A DNA stretch of 64,000 nt, from assembly GCA_913041535.1 (NCBI GenBank), contig CAJWJK010000001.1, forward strand, positions 279,797-343,796, in the 5' to 3' direction. Made by a program: the position numbers and the translations under genes. The stretch is from an uncultured Alphaproteobacteria bacterium (GTDB lineage: Bacteria; Pseudomonadota; Alphaproteobacteria; VGEJ01). This document shows, piece by piece, positions 61,387-64,000 of this stretch (the first letter of the stretch is position 1; each line of letters starts with the position of its first letter). The notes beneath the pieces were generated by a model that worked only from the letters and a program-made list of their open reading frames with translations, made no database searches and was not told the DNA's origin.

Positions 61387-62688
61387 ATGAAAATCAGTCT
61401 ATCGAGGTCTTTTACAGCTGCGTCTCTTGTGTTTGCACTAGTGCTGCTGTGTTCTCAACAGTTGTTGGCGGAGACGCTCAAGTCCAAATTAGAGGTTTTA
61501 CTCCAAGATCATCGGCGTATCGTTGCTTCGGAGTATAACGTAAGCAGTAGAGAGAAAGCTTTATCAAGTGTTAAGGCTCTTCGGTTTCCCAGTCTGAGTG
61601 CCACAAGCAGTTTGGGTCGTGAGCATCAGGTGAACCCGGGTGCAAACAATACTAGTCTTACCCCACGTGATCTAAATCTCACTGTTACCCAGTTGATTAC
61701 AGACTTTGGGGCGCTGAAGTCAAATATCGAACAGATTCGAACTTCAAAAACGCAATCGCAAGAGGGTTTGCGATCAACACGTATGGGGGTTCTACTTGAA
61801 GCTATTTCTGCGCATATAGGTTTATATACCGCTCAGATATTGGTTGGGTATTCAGAGGACTCAGTATTTAATATTCGACGACAGACAGAGTTGGAGAGTG
61901 CAAGGGTTAGCAAGGGCTCTGGTTTTTCCACTGACGTTCTTCAGGCGAAAGCGCAGCTCGCCGGTGCAGAGGCGCGACTCCTTCAAACAATGAATAATTT
62001 GTATAGGGCACGTAATCGTTATGTTGCCGTATTCGGTACTTTGCCGGAGAAAGAGTCAAAGATGGAACAAGTGCTTGTTCCAGTGGCAGCATTACCGGAG
62101 AGTCTTGTGGAGGCACTAGCTACGGCGCGTTCCGAGAACCCGCAACTTCGTTCTCAGCAGCTCAATATTGATATTGCAAGGCAGTCAATATCTTCAGCTC
62201 GGGCCACTGGTTTTTTTCCAACACTTAACCTGGTGGTGGATCATAAAATGAAGCGTAGCGTTGCTAGTGTGGATGACTTTGAGCGAGAAAGCATAATAAA
62301 GCTGGAGCTGGTTTATAACTTCAATTTGGGTGGATCGACTATCCATAATTACCGCTCACAAAAAGACCTTCATACTTCATCGCTCAATCAGTATCACGAT
62401 GCGCTGAACTTAGTTAATGAGCAAGTTAAGAACGCGTGGTACCAATACGACACTGCGCGTCGGAATGCCGTAACACTCGAGAATCAGGCAAATATTGCGG
62501 GCGAGTTTGCTCGACTTGCTGTTGAGGAACGGCAATTAGGTCGGAGATCGCTTCTAGAGGTTCTTGCGGCAGAGACAGCGCGTATAAATGCGGTCTCGGA
62601 TGCCGTTGCTTCTCTAGCTGATGTGCGACTCTCTGCGTTTGGTCTTTTGTCTGCTATTGGAACATTAAGTCTCGATGTTATTGAGTAG
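61387..62688 (+). CDS. TolC-family outer-membrane efflux/type I secretion protein
   Basis: Outer-membrane channel subunit of the TolC family. 433 residues from the ATG at 61387, with signal peptide (SFTAASLVFALVLLCSQQLLA, cleavage after LAE region). The mature chain shows the two-fold repeat of long helices and strands: LNLTVTQLITDFGALKSNIEQ and IKLELVYNFNLGGSTIHNY. AVEERQLGRRSLLEVLAAETAR is the conserved equatorial/C-terminal helix. It lies 34 bases before a giant FecR-domain gene, which suggests a type I secretion role (LapE/AggA-like). The ABC and adaptor genes are not within the window. Confidence 0.9.
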   Translation: MKISLSRSFTAASLVFALVLLCSQQLLAETLKSKLEVLLQDHRRIVASEYNVSSREKALSSVKALRFPSLSATSSLGREHQVNPGANNTSLTPRDLNLTVTQLITDFGALKSNIEQIRTSKTQSQEGLRSTRMGVLLEAISAHIGLYTAQILVGYSEDSVFNIRRQTELESARVSKGSGFSTDVLQAKAQLAGAEARLLQTMNNLYRARNRYVAVFGTLPEKESKMEQVLVPVAALPESLVEALATARSENPQLRSQQLNIDIARQSISSARATGFFPTLNLVVDHKMKRSVASVDDFERESIIKLELVYNFNLGGSTIHNYRSQKDLHTSSLNQYHDALNLVNEQVKNAWYQYDTARRNAVTLENQANIAGEFARLAVEERQLGRRSLLEVLAAETARINAVSDAVASLADVRLSAFGLLSAIGTLSLDVIE

Positions 62689-62722
62689 CTGGTTTGGTTA
62701 GCTCAGAATTGGTTGAGTACAG

Positions 62723-64000
62723 ATGCTTCAGCACAACACGACATTTGGACCGGAACTAGGAACAGGTAATTTTTCTAATGCGGTGGTGGTGGATGCTGCT
62801 GTGCCGGCCGGTCCTGTTTTAATTCCCGGCCATACGTTTCTTCTTGGTGCCCAGTTTGACCGGCTTGGCCCGGATCTCCTTTTGTCGGGGGATGGGGATG
62901 CGGTTCTGGTCCGCGATTTTTTTACCCATGAGAGTTTACCGGATCTTTTGACCGAGGATGGGTCGGCGGTGATCCGGGGTGCGCTGGCGGGCAGGTTGTC
63001 GGGGTCTGCGGCGCCGGGTCAGTTTGCCCAACAGACGGAAGGGATGACGTTTTCTGGTCCGGTGATTGGATCGGTGGATGCAATCAGTGGCCGTGTTCTT
63101 CTGGTGCGCAGTGATAACAGTCAAGTGGTGGCGGAGGAAGGCACGGAGGTATATAGCGGCGATATCGTTATCACTGATCCTGAGTCAAGCGTCGGTATCA
63201 TTTTTGAAGATAAGACGACGTTTGCACTGGGCGAATCAGGGCGCATGGTTCTGGATACCTTTATCTATGATCCCGGCGAGGGGAGTGGTGAGTCATCATT
63301 CAGTGTTGTGGAGGGAGTCTTTTCCTTTGTTTCGGGGGAGATTGCCAAGGATGACCCTGATGCCATGATTGTGGAAACCCCGGTTGCAACGATTGGTATC
63401 CGAGGAACGAAGGTAGCAGGTCGGGCGGCAGCTGAGGGAGAGGTTAATACGATCACATTGCTTCCTGAGGACGGGGGTGCTGTTGGTGCAATTAGCGTAT
63501 CAAATGATGCTGGCACCCAGGTTTTGGATCAACCTTTTCAAACGACCCAGATTGCAAGCATCGTAGCGGCGCCCAGTCAGCCGGTTATTGCTACGTCTGA
63601 TCAGCTGAGCCAGCTGTACGGGGACATATCGAGTACGCTTCCGGCCCAGCCGGTTCTCCGACAACGGACAGATGACGGACAGGCGACCGAGGCCAGTGAT
63701 ACGAGTGATGATGGGGGTGCTGCAGCTGAGGAGGCAGTGGAGGAAGGTGAGGAAGAGGGTGACGAGGAAGGTGGGGAAAGCGAAGAGGAGTTAGAGGAAG
63801 GCGAAGAGGAGTTAGAGGAAGGCGAAGAGGAGTTAGAGGAAGGCGAAGCTCCTCCCGAAGGTGAAGGTCCTCCTGACGGCGAAGCTCCTCCCGAAGATGG
63901 TGAAGCTCCTCCTGACGGCGAAGCTCCTCCCGAAGATGGTGAAGCTCCTCCTGACGGCGAAGCTCCTCCCGAAGATGGTGAAGCTCCTCCTGACGGCGAA
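62723..64000 (+). CDS. Large FecR-domain surface protein (probable type I secreted adhesin), 5' part
   Basis: Open frame from the ATG at 62723 through the right edge: 426 codons with no stop, so the protein is partial. There is no signal peptide. Residues about 37-70 match the adhesin N-terminal motif (FLLGAQFDRLGPDLLLSGDG and AVLVRDFF). Residues about 120-240 form a FecR domain (SGRVLLVRSDNSQVVAEEG, GDIVITDPESSVGIIFEDK, TPVATIGIRGTKV). From about 330 it becomes low-complexity: acidic EEELEEG repeats, then EAPPEDG/EAPPDGE repeats running past the edge. Such architecture is typical of RTX/LapA-like adhesins. Composition is more GC-rich than the rest. Confidence 0.82.
   Translation, partial: MLQHNTTFGPELGTGNFSNAVVVDAAVPAGPVLIPGHTFLLGAQFDRLGPDLLLSGDGDAVLVRDFFTHESLPDLLTEDGSAVIRGALAGRLSGSAAPGQFAQQTEGMTFSGPVIGSVDAISGRVLLVRSDNSQVVAEEGTEVYSGDIVITDPESSVGIIFEDKTTFALGESGRMVLDTFIYDPGEGSGESSFSVVEGVFSFVSGEIAKDDPDAMIVETPVATIGIRGTKVAGRAAAEGEVNTITLLPEDGGAVGAISVSNDAGTQVLDQPFQTTQIASIVAAPSQPVIATSDQLSQLYGDISSTLPAQPVLRQRTDDGQATEASDTSDDGGAAAEEAVEEGEEEGDEEGGESEEELEEGEEELEEGEEELEEGEAPPEGEGPPDGEAPPEDGEAPPDGEAPPEDGEAPPDGEAPPEDGEAPPDGE
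63782..63844 (+). repeat. Three 21-base direct repeats (EEELEEG)
   Basis: Three identical in-frame copies of a 21-base unit (63782-63802, 63803-63823, 63824-63844), each encoding Glu-Glu-Glu-Leu-Glu-Glu-Gly. Perfect identity at the DNA level indicates recent expansion. Confidence 0.95.
63845..63997 (+). repeat. 39-base direct repeats (EAPPEDGEAPPDG) reaching the window edge
   Basis: A 36-base variant unit (63845-63880) is followed by three identical 39-base copies (63881-63919, 63920-63958, 63959-63997), and the first codon of a further copy ends the window. Each encodes the 13-residue Pro/Glu-rich unit. The array continues beyond the right edge, so its copy number is unknown. Confidence 0.95.

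Noticed and set aside
63782..63997. CRISPR-like repeats at the right edge
   Set aside because: Units are directly adjacent without spacers and encode an in-frame low-complexity protein.

Overview
The window reads as a chromosomal stretch from a free-living Gram-negative alphaproteobacterium, most likely marine and Rhodospirillales- or SAR116-like. The evidence is an lptC-lptA-lptB block beside a short RNase D and KpsF, an alphaproteobacterial-type DksA with a single Cys, an NDUFA9-type protein, PCuAC and SCO copper chaperones, and a rich set of methylamine and amide catabolism genes. Base composition is moderate by eye and clearly more GC-rich in the last 1.3 kb. The taxonomic call is inference. 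I see no rRNA, CRISPR array, transposase or prophage.

Layout. 1-5.6 kb (minus): translation operon rpmI-rplT-pheS-pheT-lepA, with lepA cut by the left edge. 5.7-13 kb: a TauD-type dioxygenase, a glycosyltransferase, a hydrolase, an SDR, queG, a GST, uppP and an NDUFA9-like protein. 13.3-17.1 kb (plus): tRNA-Leu(CAG), RNase D-like, kpsF/kdsD, lptC, lptA, lptB, for LPS precursor synthesis and export. 17.3-32.9 kb: a complete N-methylglutamate (NMG) pathway locus for monomethylamine. It holds mgdABCD, then two minus-strand genes (an amidohydrolase and a DUF1636-like protein), then mgsA, a fused mgsB-mgsC, a GltD-like reductase with an extra barrel domain, gmaS and a cysteate-lyase-like gene. 32.9-35.1 kb (minus): O-antigen ligase and GT9 genes. 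35.4-40.1 kb (plus): dksA, a ThDP enzyme, a formyl-CoA transferase homologue and a two-subunit ThDP decarboxylase. 40.1-43.6 kb (minus): a hydroxyisobutyrate-dehydrogenase-family gene, hyuB without hyuA, and tenA. 43.9-49 kb (plus): a solitary N,N-dimethylformamidase large subunit, an atypical PLP enzyme and a DUF2817 peptidase. 49.1-57.8 kb (plus): a dipeptide-type ABC transporter without ATPases, three tandem DUF1028 genes, an AtzG-like/AtzE-like amidase pair and an MFS transporter. 57.9-60.9 kb: queF, small proteins and a copper delivery pair. 61.4 kb to the right edge: a TolC-family protein and the start of a very large FecR-domain surface protein.

How it fits together. Much of the accessory content handles small organic nitrogen. 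Methylamine is captured by GmaS, passed to glutamate by MgsABC and oxidised by MgdABCD. A DMF-amidase-like enzyme, a hydantoinase/oxoprolinase-like subunit and an amidase/DUF1028 operon with its own peptide-type uptake system point to amide scavenging. The strongest candidates for something undescribed are the transporter/three-DUF1028/AtzG-AtzE operon, the unusual domain fusions and the apparent zinc-site loss in the NMG locus, the DMFase-like protein without its small subunit, and the neighbouring aminotransferase-fold protein that lacks two normally conserved PLP-contact residues.
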